In this document: piece by piece, positions 55,935-64,000 of the stretch
Layout: every line of letters starts with the position of its first letter
Numbering within the stretch: the first letter of the stretch is position 1
Assembly (NCBI RefSeq): GCF_025499465.1
Contig: NZ_JAIMCA010000001.1
Location: 124,001-188,000 of the forward strand
Origin: Allobosea sp. BH3
Lineage (GTDB): Bacteria; Pseudomonadota; Alphaproteobacteria; Rhizobiales; Beijerinckiaceae
Direction: 5' to 3'
DNA: 64,000 nt
Program-made: the position numbers and the translations under genes
The notes under the pieces: model-generated
What the model saw: only the letters and a program-made list of their open reading frames with translations
Databases searched by the model: none
What the model was told of the DNA's origin: nothing

Positions 55935-57524
55935 ATGACCAAGCCCCGCGTCCTCATCTCCGACGCCCTCTCCCCCGCCGCCGTGCAGATCTTCAAGGAT
56001 CGCGGCATCGACGTGACGTTCGATCCCAACCTCGGCAAGGACAAGGACAAGCTCGCCGCCATCATCGGCGAGTATGACGGCCTCGCCATCCGCTCCGCCA
56101 CCAAGGCCACCGCCAAGCTGCTGGAGCAGGCGACGAAGCTGAAGGTCATCGGCCGCGCCGGCATCGGCGTCGACAATGTCGAGATCCCCGCCGCGACCTC
56201 GCGCGGCGTGATCGTGATGAACACGCCCTTCGGCAACTCGATCACCACCGCCGAGCATGCCATCGCCATGATGTTCGCGCTCGCCCGCCAGATCCCGGCC
56301 GCCGACCTCTCCACCCAGGCCGGCAAGTGGGAGAAGAACCGCTTCATGGGCGTCGAGATCACGGCCAAGACGCTCGGCCTGATCGGCGCCGGCAATATCG
56401 GCTCCATCGTCGCCGAGCGCGCCATCGGCCTGAAGATGCGCGTCATCGCCTTCGACCCCTATCTCTCGGCCGAGCGCGCCGTGCAGCTGGGCGTGGAGAA
56501 GGTCGAGCTCGACGATCTGCTGAAGCGCGCCGATTTCATCACGCTGCACGTCCCGATGACCGAGAAGACGAAGAACATCCTCTCGGCCGAGAACCTCGCC
56601 AAGACCAAGAAGGGCGTGCGCATCATCAACTGCGCCCGCGGCGGCCTCGTCGACGAGCAGGCGCTGGCGGACCTCATCAAGTCCGGCCATGTCGCGGGCG
56701 CCGCCTTCGACGTGTTCTCGGTGGAGCCGGCGGAAACAAACCCGCTCTTCGGGCTTGAGAACGTGGTCTGCACGCCGCATCTCGGCGCCTCCACCAACGA
56801 GGCGCAGGAGAATGTCGCGCTGCAGGTCGCCGAGCAGATGAGCGACTACCTGCTCAAGGGCGCGATCACCAACGCGGTCAACTTCCCCTCGATCTCGGCC
56901 GAGGAAGCGCCCCGCATCAAGCCCTTCGTCGATCTCGCGGAGAAGCTCGGCTCCTTCCTCGGCCAGCTCACCGAGGCGCCGGTCAAGGGCATCCGCATCG
57001 AATATGAGGGCGCGGTCGCGAGCCTGAACCTCAAGGCGATCTCGGCCGCCGCGATCACCGGCGTGCTGCGCCCCTTCCTGCCCGAGATCAACATGGTCAA
57101 TTCGGCCATGGTGGCGAAGGAGAAGGGCATCGTCGTCGAGGAGCTGACCCGCGATGTCGCCGGCAACCTCGAAAGCGTCATCCGCATCGTCGTCGAGGCC
57201 GAGGACATGCCGCGCCACGCCTCCGGCACGGTATTCCAGGACGGCAAGCCGCGCATCGTCGAGATCCGCGACATCGCGGTCGATGCCGAGTTCGCGCCGC
57301 ATATGCTCTATGTCCGCAACGCAGACAAGCCGGGCTTCATCGGCGCCTTCGGCTCGCTGCTGGGCGAGGCTGGCGTCAATGTCGCGACTTTTTCGCTCGG
57401 CCGCGACAAGCCGGGCGGCGACGCGATCTGCTACGTCTCCATTGACGAGCCGATCTCGGACGAGCTACTGGCCCGCATCCACGAGATCCCGATGGTCAAG
57501 CGGGCTCGGCGTTTGAGGTTCTGA
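55935..57524 (+). CDS. serA: 3-phosphoglycerate dehydrogenase
   Basis: First step of serine synthesis. 529 residues, the long form: substrate-binding/NAD domains (GLIGAGNIGSIVAERA near 150; catalytic Arg in INCARGGLVDE, His in PHLGAST), an allosteric-substrate-binding domain and a C-terminal ACT domain (YVRNADKPGFIGAFGSLLGE) for serine feedback. Co-directional with serC. A DUF1902 gene follows 8 bases after. Confidence 0.96.
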   Translation: MTKPRVLISDALSPAAVQIFKDRGIDVTFDPNLGKDKDKLAAIIGEYDGLAIRSATKATAKLLEQATKLKVIGRAGIGVDNVEIPAATSRGVIVMNTPFGNSITTAEHAIAMMFALARQIPAADLSTQAGKWEKNRFMGVEITAKTLGLIGAGNIGSIVAERAIGLKMRVIAFDPYLSAERAVQLGVEKVELDDLLKRADFITLHVPMTEKTKNILSAENLAKTKKGVRIINCARGGLVDEQALADLIKSGHVAGAAFDVFSVEPAETNPLFGLENVVCTPHLGASTNEAQENVALQVAEQMSDYLLKGAITNAVNFPSISAEEAPRIKPFVDLAEKLGSFLGQLTEAPVKGIRIEYEGAVASLNLKAISAAAITGVLRPFLPEINMVNSAMVAKEKGIVVEELTRDVAGNLESVIRIVVEAEDMPRHASGTVFQDGKPRIVEIRDIAVDAEFAPHMLYVRNADKPGFIGAFGSLLGEAGVNVATFSLGRDKPGGDAICYVSIDEPISDELLARIHEIPMVKRARRLRF

Positions 57525-57532
57525 CTCCGAAA

Positions 57533-57811
57533 ATGCGTTTCAACACCCTGCGCTCCATCGTCGCCTCCCGCCCGGAGGCGCCGCTGGAGCCGATCAAGTT
57601 CGAGGTCCGCCGCGATGAAGCAGCGGACCTCTGGTACGCGGTCGACACCGGCGACCTCGGCATCGTCACGGAAGCCAACACGCTCGAAGAGCTGCGCGAG
57701 CGGCTGCAGCAGGCCCTGCCCGAATGCTTCGGCATCGAGGGCTGCCCGGTCGAGCTCGAGCTGTGCGAAGCGGAGGACGAAGCGGGCCCGGAACAGATCG
57801 CAGCCGACTGA
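57533..57811 (+). CDS. DUF1902 protein
   Basis: A 92-residue protein (IKFEVRRDEAADLWYAVDTGDLGIVTEA is the core) of the DUF1902 type, a HicB-like alpha/beta fold. Such proteins often occur as antitoxin-like single genes; no HicA partner is next to it. It starts 8 bases after serA, so it probably rides on that transcript. Function unknown. Confidence 0.78.
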   Translation: MRFNTLRSIVASRPEAPLEPIKFEVRRDEAADLWYAVDTGDLGIVTEANTLEELRERLQQALPECFGIEGCPVELELCEAEDEAGPEQIAAD

Positions 57812-57916
57812 CCCGGGAGCGCTCTCCGGAGCCGGGGCGGGCGCACATCGCCAAGCCGCCCCATCCCTGCCGCAATGCCCGCGTTCCTCTCGGCTCCCTG
57901 CCGGAGAGAGCCGTCC

Positions 57917-58915
57917 ATGCCTGCCCGCCTTTGCCTCGCCACCGCCTTCGCCTGCCTCGCCGCCCTGCCCGCCTACGCCGACTGGGACCGTGCGAAACTC
58001 GATCAGGGCATCGCCGCCATCGAGCAGAAGTCAAAGGGCCGGCTCGGCGTCGCGCTCCTCGATCTGAAGGATCGCCAGCAATGGTCCCATCGCGGGGCTG
58101 AGACCTTCCCGATGCAGAGCGTCTTCAAGCTGCCGCTGGCGGTCGCGGTGCTGCAGGCGGTCGAAGCCGGCAAGTTCAAGCTGGACCAGAAGATCACCGT
58201 CACCCGCCGGGACCTCTCGCTCTTCCACAGCCCGCTCGCCAAGGCCTTCAAGGGCGAGCGCAACGAGTATCCGCTGCGCGAGCTGATCCGCCTCGTCGCC
58301 GGCGAAAGCGACAACACCGCCGCCGACCTGCTGATGCGCGAGATCGGCGGCCCGCAGGTGGTCACGAAGATGCTGCGCGACGGCGGCATCACCGGCATCT
58401 CGGTCGACCGCTATGAGCGCCAGTTCCAGCCCGAGATCTACGGCCTTAAGGGCTTTAGCTGGGACGAGATCGCTGACGAGCAGAAGTTGCGCGCCGATCT
58501 GAAGGCGCTTGACCCGCAAAAGCGCATCGCTGCGCTCTCCCAGGCGCTAAAGGACAAGCGCGACGCCGCGACGCCCGAAGCCAGCGCGCTCTTCCTCGAA
58601 GGCTGGGCGAAGGGCAACTGGCTGCGCGACCCGGCGCACACAGCCTTCCTCGACAGGATCATCACCGAGACAAAGATCGGCGCCGATCGCATCAAGGCCG
58701 GCCTGCCGGAAGGCTCCCGTCTCGCCCATCGCACAGGCGCCGGTCTGACGACGGACGGCATCAACCACGCCACCAATGATATCGGCATCGTCACGCTGCC
58801 GAACGGACGCCGCTTCGTCATCGCAATCTATCTGACCGGCTCGCGTGCCGGCGCCCCCGAGCGCGAGGCGGTTCACGCCGCGATGGCCAGGCTTGCGGTC
58901 TCGGCGCTGCGCTGA
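57917..58915 (+). CDS. Class A beta-lactamase, RTG type
   Basis: A 332-residue class A serine beta-lactamase with a signal peptide (MPARLCLATAFACLAALPAYA). Catalytic motifs: Ser68-Val-Phe-Lys71 (SxxK), Ser131-Asp-Asn133 (SDN), Glu167 in the omega loop, and His271-Arg-Thr-Gly274, so Arg replaces the usual Lys of KTG, as in RTG-subgroup carbenicillinases. Asp/Asn and other residues are intact, so it should be active in the periplasm. Spectrum cannot be stated from sequence. Start chosen at 57917 for the GGAGAG site and signal peptide. Confidence 0.9.
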   Translation: MPARLCLATAFACLAALPAYADWDRAKLDQGIAAIEQKSKGRLGVALLDLKDRQQWSHRGAETFPMQSVFKLPLAVAVLQAVEAGKFKLDQKITVTRRDLSLFHSPLAKAFKGERNEYPLRELIRLVAGESDNTAADLLMREIGGPQVVTKMLRDGGITGISVDRYERQFQPEIYGLKGFSWDEIADEQKLRADLKALDPQKRIAALSQALKDKRDAATPEASALFLEGWAKGNWLRDPAHTAFLDRIITETKIGADRIKAGLPEGSRLAHRTGAGLTTDGINHATNDIGIVTLPNGRRFVIAIYLTGSRAGAPEREAVHAAMARLAVSALR

Positions 58916-58941
58916 TCGCCGTCCCGACAACAGGCGCCACG

Positions 58942-59035
58942 CGTCATGCTCGCCCTTGTGGCGAGCATCCACGTCTTGAACACGGCCTTCGACCGGCGAA
59001 GACGTGGATGGTCGGGACAAGCCCGACCATGACGG
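58942..59035. repeat. 90-bp interspersed repeat, copy 3
   Basis: CGTCATGCTCGCCCTTGTGG ... GACGTGGATGGTCGGGACAA ... GACCATGACGG. Closest to copy 2 at 46889. Ends with complementary arms. Located between the convergent beta-lactamase and EamA genes. Confidence 0.82.
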
Positions 59036-59051
59036 ACAGGCTCGCCGAGTC

Positions 59052-60005
59052 CTACCGCCGCCCGAGCCGCTCGGCGATGAAGATGCCGCCGAGCACCAGC
59101 GCCAGCGCAACGGCGTGGTAGAGGCCGAAGGGCTCGCCGAGGATCAGCACGGCAAGGATCGGCGCGAAGACCGGCACGAGGTTGACGAACACGCCCGCCC
59201 GGCCCGGCCCGATCAGCTCGATCGCCCGCATGAAGGAGAGCTGTGACATAATCGAGGGGCCGATCACGGTGAAGGCGAGAATAGCCCAGCCGGCGAGCGT
59301 CGGCATATGGAAGCGGCCGAACGCGATCTCGGCCGCCAGCAGCGGCAGCGAGGACAGGCAGGCGAAGGCGGCGGCGATTGTGAAGAAGACGAGTTGCGGC
59401 ATCGGCGGCCGGTTGCGGACCGCGACGGTGAAGCCCGCATAGAAGAAGCAGGCGAGGATCATCAGCAGGTCGCCGGGGACGAAGCGCAGCGTCGCGAGCA
59501 CATCGATATCGCCGCGGCTCGCGGTCACGGCCACGCCGAGCAGGGTGACCAGTACGCCGAGCGCCTGCATCGCGCCGATCGGCGTGCGATAGGCGATGAA
59601 GGCGCCAAGCAGCACGAAGATCGGGATCGAGCCCTGCAGAATGCCGAGGTTGATCGCCGAGGTGGAATAGGCCGCGACATACATCAGCGTATTGAAGGCG
59701 GTGAAGCCGGTGATGCCGAGCAGGGCGATATAGACCCAATGTGCCTTGATCTGGGGAAGATTTTCCGCGATCTGCCGCCGCAGCAGGATGGGCATGATCA
59801 GGCACACGCCGATCCAGCGGAATGCGGTCAGCGCCATCGGCGTGATGTTGTCGACGGCGAGCCGGCTGGCAACGGCGTTGCCGCCCCAGATCAGCGTCGT
59901 CACGATCATCAGCAGGTAGGCGTTGTTCCAAGCCGCCCGCGGCCAGCTCAGCGTCGAAGTCCGGTCTGGGTCCACGTTTCCGCCCTGTCGCGAGGAAGGG
60001 GCCAT
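59052..60005 (-). CDS. EamA/DMT-family transporter
   Basis: A 317-residue inner-membrane protein with about ten hydrophobic segments in two EamA repeats (AYLLMIVTTLIWGGNAVASRL; the second begins near 165). Start at 60005 has AAGG at good spacing; further upstream starts have none. It is divergent from the glutamine amidotransferase gene (85-base gap). Substrate unknown. Confidence 0.88.
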   Translation of the reverse strand: MAPSSRQGGNVDPDRTSTLSWPRAAWNNAYLLMIVTTLIWGGNAVASRLAVDNITPMALTAFRWIGVCLIMPILLRRQIAENLPQIKAHWVYIALLGITGFTAFNTLMYVAAYSTSAINLGILQGSIPIFVLLGAFIAYRTPIGAMQALGVLVTLLGVAVTASRGDIDVLATLRFVPGDLLMILACFFYAGFTVAVRNRPPMPQLVFFTIAAAFACLSSLPLLAAEIAFGRFHMPTLAGWAILAFTVIGPSIMSQLSFMRAIELIGPGRAGVFVNLVPVFAPILAVLILGEPFGLYHAVALALVLGGIFIAERLGRR

Positions 60006-60090
60006 GCAATAGCCTTGCGCGGCGCCTGTCTCATATGACATTGCGCGCACACCCGCCCGTCGCCCGACGCATCCCGAACGGAAACGCCCG

Positions 60091-60972
60091 ATGATCGAGA
60101 CCCCCTCCCGCCCGCTGCGCCTGCTCTTCGTCGACGGCAACATCCGCGAGCAACGCGACGGGCTGAAGGCGGCCTATGGCCAGGCTTTCGGGGAATCCTA
60201 CGCGGCCGAGATCGCGGCCTTCGCGCCCGACATCGTCTCCGACATCTGCCTGCCGGCCGACGAGGGCGCCAATCTGCCCGACGGAGCGGGGCTCGAATCC
60301 TACGACGGCATCTTCCTCACCGGCTCGACGCTCCACATCTACGAGCCCGACCCGGCCGTGACCCGGCAGGTCGAGCTGATGCGAGCGATCTATGCCAGCG
60401 GCACGCCCTGCTTCGGCTCCTGCTGGGGCATCCAGATCGGTTCGGTCGCGGCGGGCGGCACCGTCACCACCAATCCGAAGGGCCGCGAGGTCGGCTTTGC
60501 CCGCCGGATCGCGCCGACCGAGGCCGGCCGCAACCACCCGCTGCTGAAGAGCCGCCCGGCCGCCTACGACGCGCCGGCGATCCATCTCGACGCCGTCGCC
60601 CTGCCCCCGCATGGCACGACCATCCTCGCCTCCAACGCCTATGCCCAGATCCAGGCCGCCGAGATCAAGCACGATGGCGGCTGCTTCTGGGGCGTGCAGT
60701 ACCATCCCGAATTCCCGCTGAAGCAGGTCGCCTCCATCCTCGGCCGCATGGTGCCGACACTGATCGCGGAAGGCTTCCGCAAGGACGAGGTCTCGGCGGA
60801 GGCCTGGCTGGAGGATCTGCGAGTGCTCGACGCCGAGCCAGGGCGGCAGGACCTTGCCTGGGCGCATGGCCTCGACCGCGAGGTGCTGGAGACCGAGCGC
60901 CGCGTCACGGAACTCCGCAACTTCGTCGAGCACCGGGTGAAGCCCCACGCCAGCGAGCGCGGCCGGGCCTGA
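60091..60972 (+). CDS. Class I glutamine amidotransferase
   Basis: A 293-residue stand-alone GATase1 domain: catalytic Cys111 in FGSCWGIQIG, His205 and Glu207 in GVQYHPEF. Resembles the GMP synthase-type amidotransferase subgroup used in small-molecule or glutamyl-transfer reactions, but the partner is unknown. The C-terminal 50 residues are a charged helical extension. Convergent with the HExxH gene. Confidence 0.88.
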   Translation: MIETPSRPLRLLFVDGNIREQRDGLKAAYGQAFGESYAAEIAAFAPDIVSDICLPADEGANLPDGAGLESYDGIFLTGSTLHIYEPDPAVTRQVELMRAIYASGTPCFGSCWGIQIGSVAAGGTVTTNPKGREVGFARRIAPTEAGRNHPLLKSRPAAYDAPAIHLDAVALPPHGTTILASNAYAQIQAAEIKHDGGCFWGVQYHPEFPLKQVASILGRMVPTLIAEGFRKDEVSAEAWLEDLRVLDAEPGRQDLAWAHGLDREVLETERRVTELRNFVEHRVKPHASERGRA

Positions 60973-60997
60973 GGCGCGGCGTCAGAGCCGGCCCTGG

Positions 60998-61957
60998 TCA
61001 GGCGCTCCTGGGCAAGCCGGCTGCCGCGAGCAGCCGCTTCTGGCGCGGCGACACGTCGAGGGGGCTCCATTGGAAATGCAGGCGGTGGACATAGATCCAC
61101 CCCAGCTTCATCGGGGTGTGCCGGCGCAGCCGCGATAGCCACGGCGTCGCGTCATGGTCAGTCACCACGCTGCCGCCGCCCATCATCGAATAATATCGCC
61201 CGAGCGTGCGGCCATACTGTGCATTGTCCCGCTGCGCGCTCGGCAGGGTCAGCGCGTAGGCGCGATCGACATGGTCGAAGACCTTCGTCCCCGGATTGCG
61301 CAGCCAATGGCCGACCTCATGCGCCGCAGCGATCTGGCCGGTCTGGCCGCTGACGCCGCGGGCGCGTCCGGCCGTAAAGCGGTTGAACGCGAAGAGCACG
61401 CTTTCATCCGTGATGCGCGTCATGCGGTCCCGGAACGTGTCGCCCGGATTGGCGAGGTGGGCGACCTCGATGATGGCATGAGCGTCCGCGCCGGGCGGTT
61501 GCAAGTCGACCTCGAGCACGCCTGCGACATGCGCCGGCATGCGCGGATTGCCGATCAAAAGCCTGAAGTCGGCATCGCTCAGGCTGTCGCCGCTTTCGAC
61601 GGGGAGGAACACCATCTGGTTGTTCCATGAGTTCTGCACCGTGTGCTTGAAGCGCGAAGTGAAGGCCCGCCATTCGCTGGCGAGCCAACTGCGGCAGGGC
61701 ACGGGGTTGCTGCTCGCATCAAGCACGCTGCCTCGTTTGATGGCGGCCTCGTTGGCCGCCAGATGCGAGGGCGGCATCGGCCCCGTCGGCGCGCCCGGCA
61801 GCTTGGAGGAATGCCCCGCTCGGGCCCAGGCCGTAGAGGGATCGAGGGGAATGAGCGTGACCTTCAGCCTGATGCGCAGCTGCGCAGCCTGTCCGGGCCC
61901 GCCAGGATCGAAGAATGAATCGTAATTCGGCTCGAGGATGGAAGCACGGATCGCCAT
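60998..61957 (-). CDS. Orphan HExxH protein (putative zinc metallopeptidase)
   Basis: A 319-residue protein with His213-Glu-Val-Gly-His217 in QIAAAHEVGHWLRNPG, further His residues at 229 and 268, and YYSMMGGG at 255-262 that could be a Met-turn; this layout is metzincin-like but no family is recognised. No signal peptide at the start. The ATG at 61957 has AGGTGAT before it; an open frame extends 80 residues further upstream with poor composition. Convergent with the amidotransferase gene. Confidence 0.7.
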   Translation of the reverse strand: MAIRASILEPNYDSFFDPGGPGQAAQLRIRLKVTLIPLDPSTAWARAGHSSKLPGAPTGPMPPSHLAANEAAIKRGSVLDASSNPVPCRSWLASEWRAFTSRFKHTVQNSWNNQMVFLPVESGDSLSDADFRLLIGNPRMPAHVAGVLEVDLQPPGADAHAIIEVAHLANPGDTFRDRMTRITDESVLFAFNRFTAGRARGVSGQTGQIAAAHEVGHWLRNPGTKVFDHVDRAYALTLPSAQRDNAQYGRTLGRYYSMMGGGSVVTDHDATPWLSRLRRHTPMKLGWIYVHRLHFQWSPLDVSPRQKRLLAAAGLPRSA

Positions 61958-62459
61958 TCGATCACCTGTCGTCCTGAACAAGCACACCAGAGCGGAAAGG
62001 CTCCCCGCCCAGGCAGGGCCGTATGCTCCCAGGGCAGCAGCCGGCCACGGGCACCGCCCGAGAAACTGGCCAGCCGCACCGGCATCGTCTGTGACGGCCC
62101 GCACAGAGGAACTCGGCTCGGGGATGCAGCTTGAGCATCGGCGATCCAGCGGTTTCCCGGCTCGGGCGCTGAAGCCTCCTTTGAATACAGGACGCAACGG
62201 TCGAACGCCGGAGGTATCGAGCGCAAATCGCGTAAACGCGCCTGCTGGCGCACTACAAATTCCAGAAAGTCTTTCTTCCGTTTCCCGCGATCATCCGCGA
62301 AGTTTGACAAAGTCCTGTACGACGCCCATATTGACCTGATCGATACAGGCCGAACGAATTGGCCCGCGCATCAACGCGCATTGCTGACGAAATTCCTGCT
62401 CACATCGAAACACGCGCGGCGTCCGCTGCGTGTGGAGGCTCGCTTTACAGGAGGTCAGC
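61958..62459. other. Long gap upstream of cspA
   Basis: 502 bases between the divergent HExxH gene and cspA. The left half is GC-rich with nothing recognised. The right half falls in GC and has the candidate cspA promoter at 62304-62332 and a leader of about 120 bases that may be structured. Confidence 0.55.
62304..62332 (+). promoter_or_regulatory. Candidate cspA promoter
   Basis: TTGACA at 62304-62309 and CATATT at 62327-62332 with a 17-base spacer, about 128 bases upstream of the cspA ATG. It would give a 5' leader of about 120 bases, typical for cold-shock mRNAs. Confidence 0.5.
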
Positions 62460-62669
62460 ATGGCCAGCGGCACAGTCAAATGGTTCAACCCCGAGAAGGG
62501 CTTCGGCTTCATCCAGCCCGACGATGGCGGGCAGGACGCTTTCGTTCATATCAGCGCCGTCGAGCGCGCCGGCATGCGCACTCTCACGGAAGGCCAGAAG
62601 CTTTCCTATGAGCTGGTGCAGGACAAGCGCTCCGGAAAAACCTCCGCCGACAATCTTCAGGCGGAGTGA
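62460..62669 (+). CDS. cspA: Cold-shock domain protein
   Basis: A 69-residue single CSD protein binding single-stranded RNA or DNA. RNP1 is KGFGFI and RNP2 is DAFVHI, with the [12 protein letters not shown] start and [18 protein letters not shown] end. CAGGAGG precedes the ATG. It has its own promoter and terminator. Confidence 0.95.
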   Translation: MASGTVKWFNPEKGFGFIQPDDGGQDAFVHISAVERAGMRTLTEGQKLSYELVQDKRSGKTSADNLQAE

Positions 62670-62759
62670 GCCGAGACACCGCCCGGCGAGGCGATCGAGA
62701 TCAGGGCGACCGTGGATGTAGCGGCGCCCGGTTTCGCTTGAACGCCGGACGGTCACGGA

Positions 62760-62785
62760 GGGTCGGGCACAACCCGGCCCTTTTT
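62760..62785 (+). terminator. Rho-independent terminator after cspA
   Basis: GGGTCGGG (62760-62767) pairs with CCCGGCCC (62773-62780), one G-T wobble, loop of 5 bases, followed by TTTTT. Confidence 0.8.
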
Positions 62786-62819
62786 CTTTCAGAGCGTCTC
62801 GAAGAAACAGGGATTCCGA

Positions 62820-63083
62820 ATGCAGGTTCTCGTCCGCGATAACAATGTCGACCAGGCGCTTCGCGTTCTCAAGAAGAAGCTCCAGCGCGAAGGCGTGTTT
62901 CGCGAAATGAAGATGCGCCGCTCCTATGAGAAGCCGTCCGAGCGGCGTGCTCGCGAAAAGGCGGAGGCCATCCGACGCAGCCGCAAGATGGCGCGCAAGC
63001 AGGCCCAGCGCGAAGGCTTGCTCCCCGCGCCGAAGCGTGTCGAGCGGCCGGCCCGGCCGCCCCGTCCCGCAGCGCTGGCCTGA
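62820..63083 (+). CDS. rpsU: Ribosomal protein bS21
   Basis: An 87-residue bS21. [31 protein letters not shown] is the core and the rest is very basic ([20 protein letters not shown]) with a longer Pro/Arg tail than in enterobacteria. Part of the 30S subunit near the anti-Shine-Dalgarno. The following gene starts 18 bases after it. Confidence 0.95.
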   Translation: MQVLVRDNNVDQALRVLKKKLQREGVFREMKMRRSYEKPSERRAREKAEAIRRSRKMARKQAQREGLLPAPKRVERPARPPRPAALA

Positions 63084-63101
63084 TAAGCCGGAGGACCGCG
63101 C

Positions 63102-63473
63102 TTGAACGTCAGCCCGCAGAGCTTCCCGGATCGCCGAGCTGCCTCGGCCCATGACCGGAAGGCCCTGCTGGAGCGGTTCAAGGCGCGGCCCAGGCTCGAC
63201 GATCCCGCCGTGATCGAATGCCGGGCGGAGCGGGAGGCTCTGGCCAGTGTCCGCTCCCGGCGGGAATTCGAGAAGGCAGGCATCCGCGCCGAGGCACAGC
63301 GCCCCGCGGCAGTGGAGCAGGCCCGGGTCTTGGCCGAAAGGCACCTTCAGAAGCTCGCCCGCGAGGCGGCCCTGAAGGCCGGGCAAGCCCGCACGGAGGC
63401 CGAGCGCATGCGCCAGGTGAGGCTGGAATCCGCTCGCTACATGCAGATGCGTTCCAGTCGCAAGAAAAGCTGA
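63102..63473 (+). CDS. DUF6481-like charged protein
   Basis: A 123-residue Arg/Glu/Ala-rich helical protein (SFPDRRAASAHDRKALLERFKARP..., split here) that matches the DUF6481 pattern. The start is a TTG at 63102, supported by GGAGGA six bases before it; no ATG is available. Gene order csp-rpsU-DUF6481 is seen in related genomes as I recall. Role unknown, perhaps in translation or stress. Confidence 0.72.
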   Translation: MNVSPQSFPDRRAASAHDRKALLERFKARPRLDDPAVIECRAEREALASVRSRREFEKAGIRAEAQRPAAVEQARVLAERHLQKLAREAALKAGQARTEAERMRQVRLESARYMQMRSSRKKS

Positions 63474-63510
63474 AGATCCGGCAGGTGGTCCGGGTCGAGG
63501 AGTTCCGTCC

Positions 63511-63774
63511 ATGTCGACCAAGCCAACCTCGTCGCCCGAAGCCTTGCTGAGAGTACAGAGCAAGGCGGCCCTGGCGCAGCAGCGCCGCGTCGAGGCCGAA
63601 ACCGCGCTCGAAGCGGCGCGTGCCGAGCAGGTTGCCGTCAGGGAGCGGACGGCCCGGCTACGGGCCCTGCGGCTGGCGAAGGAGGCGGCTGACGAAGCCG
63701 CGGCGCTGGCGGAGAAGAAGGCGCCGCGGACCGCCGCGAAGCGCGTCAGCAAAAAGGTCTCCAGCGCCCGCTAG
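63511..63774 (+). CDS. Charged coiled-coil hypothetical protein
   Basis: An 87-residue protein dominated by Ala, Glu, Arg and Lys with heptad-like spacing (residues 20-70), ending with a very basic tail (RTAAKRVSKKVSSAR). The ribosome site is GAGGAG upstream. It may be co-transcribed with rpsU. No family recognised. Confidence 0.6.
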   Translation: MSTKPTSSPEALLRVQSKAALAQQRRVEAETALEAARAEQVAVRERTARLRALRLAKEAADEAAALAEKKAPRTAAKRVSKKVSSAR

Positions 63775-63795
63775 AACCGGCAAGGAGGAGACATC

Positions 63796-64000
63796 ATGGA
63801 TACGACCGTGCGGCCGGCCCTGACCAACCGATGGGGCGTAACCGACCTCCTGGAACGTTCCGTCTGCGCGATCGTCTGCGATCCGGATCGCCAGTTCTGG
63901 ATCGTCATGACCGCCGACGAGCTTCCGCGCATGCAGGATGTGCGGCGCGGCCCGTTCAAGGTGGTCGAGGCCGCGATGGAGGCCATCGAGAAGAACCTGC
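63796..64000 (+). CDS. Hypothetical protein, cut by the window edge
   Basis: The first 68 codons of a protein starting MDTTVRPALTNRWGVTDLLE, with AAGGAGGAG before the ATG at 63796. The frame stays open to the last base. A pair of Cys (VCAIVCDPDRQFWIVMTADE) is visible. No family can be named from this fragment. Confidence 0.65.
   Translation, partial: MDTTVRPALTNRWGVTDLLERSVCAIVCDPDRQFWIVMTADELPRMQDVRRGPFKVVEAAMEAIEKNL

Overview
The window is a GC-rich (mostly about 65%), densely coding chromosomal segment of an alphaproteobacterium. The mdh-sucC-sucD-sucA-sucB-SDR-lpdA block, pstSCAB-phoU-phoB, a serC-serA pair and short interspersed inverted repeats of the 'CATGCTCGGGTCAAGCCCGAGCATGAC' style all point to the Hyphomicrobiales; the overall look is Bosea/Methylobacterium-like, but that genus guess is an inference. 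No rRNA, tRNA, CRISPR array, insertion sequence or prophage was recognised.

Layout. 1-5.8 kb: myo-inositol catabolic operon iolC(-DUF2090)-iolD-iolE-iolB, preceded by a GGAA-N6-TTCC palindrome that fits an IolR operator. 5.8-12.5 kb: small lipoproteins, a two-TM helical protein, a PHA-granule-type protein, the YbaL cation/proton antiporter, a DUF3830 protein, an EamA exporter and a MarR regulator with a good candidate operator. 12.8-23.7 kb: folD, then the minus-strand TCA operon for malate dehydrogenase, succinyl-CoA ligase, the 2-oxoglutarate dehydrogenase E1/E2 and the shared E3. 24-28.5 kb: zapE-tetR and a polar amino acid ABC transporter. 28.7-40.4 kb: phosphate homeostasis (pstS-pstC-pstA-pstB-phoU-phoB with Pho boxes before pstS; a lipid kinase; a methyltransferase/GlxA-regulator divergent pair; a PhoR-like kinase without a membrane anchor; ppk2 divergent from it).

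40.4-49.9 kb: a carbohydrate or sugar-acid utilisation locus. A TRAP transporter, GntR regulator, DapA-type aldolase/dehydratase and sugar ABC transporter (no ATPase gene present) are on the minus strand, and a COG3618-type lactonase plus FucU mutarotase are divergent on the plus strand. An L-fucose-like deoxysugar is the simplest reading.

49.9-54.5 kb is the most unusual part: a 3-kb patch with an 86-aa gene, a LysM-like orphan protein, a small exported protein, four palindromic repeats, a DUF559 nuclease-like protein, and a broken second copy of the 86-aa gene. Directly after it lies a strikingly AT-rich two-gene cassette encoding a DUF5343 protein and a Swt1-type HEPN protein with overlapping reading frames. 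It looks horizontally acquired and is the best candidate here for an uncharacterised defence or toxin-antitoxin-like system.

54.5-64 kb: serC, serA and a DUF1902 protein, a class A beta-lactamase of RTG type, an EamA exporter, a class I glutamine amidotransferase, an orphan HExxH protein, cspA with a long leader, rpsU and three small charged or uncharacterised proteins, the last cut by the window edge.
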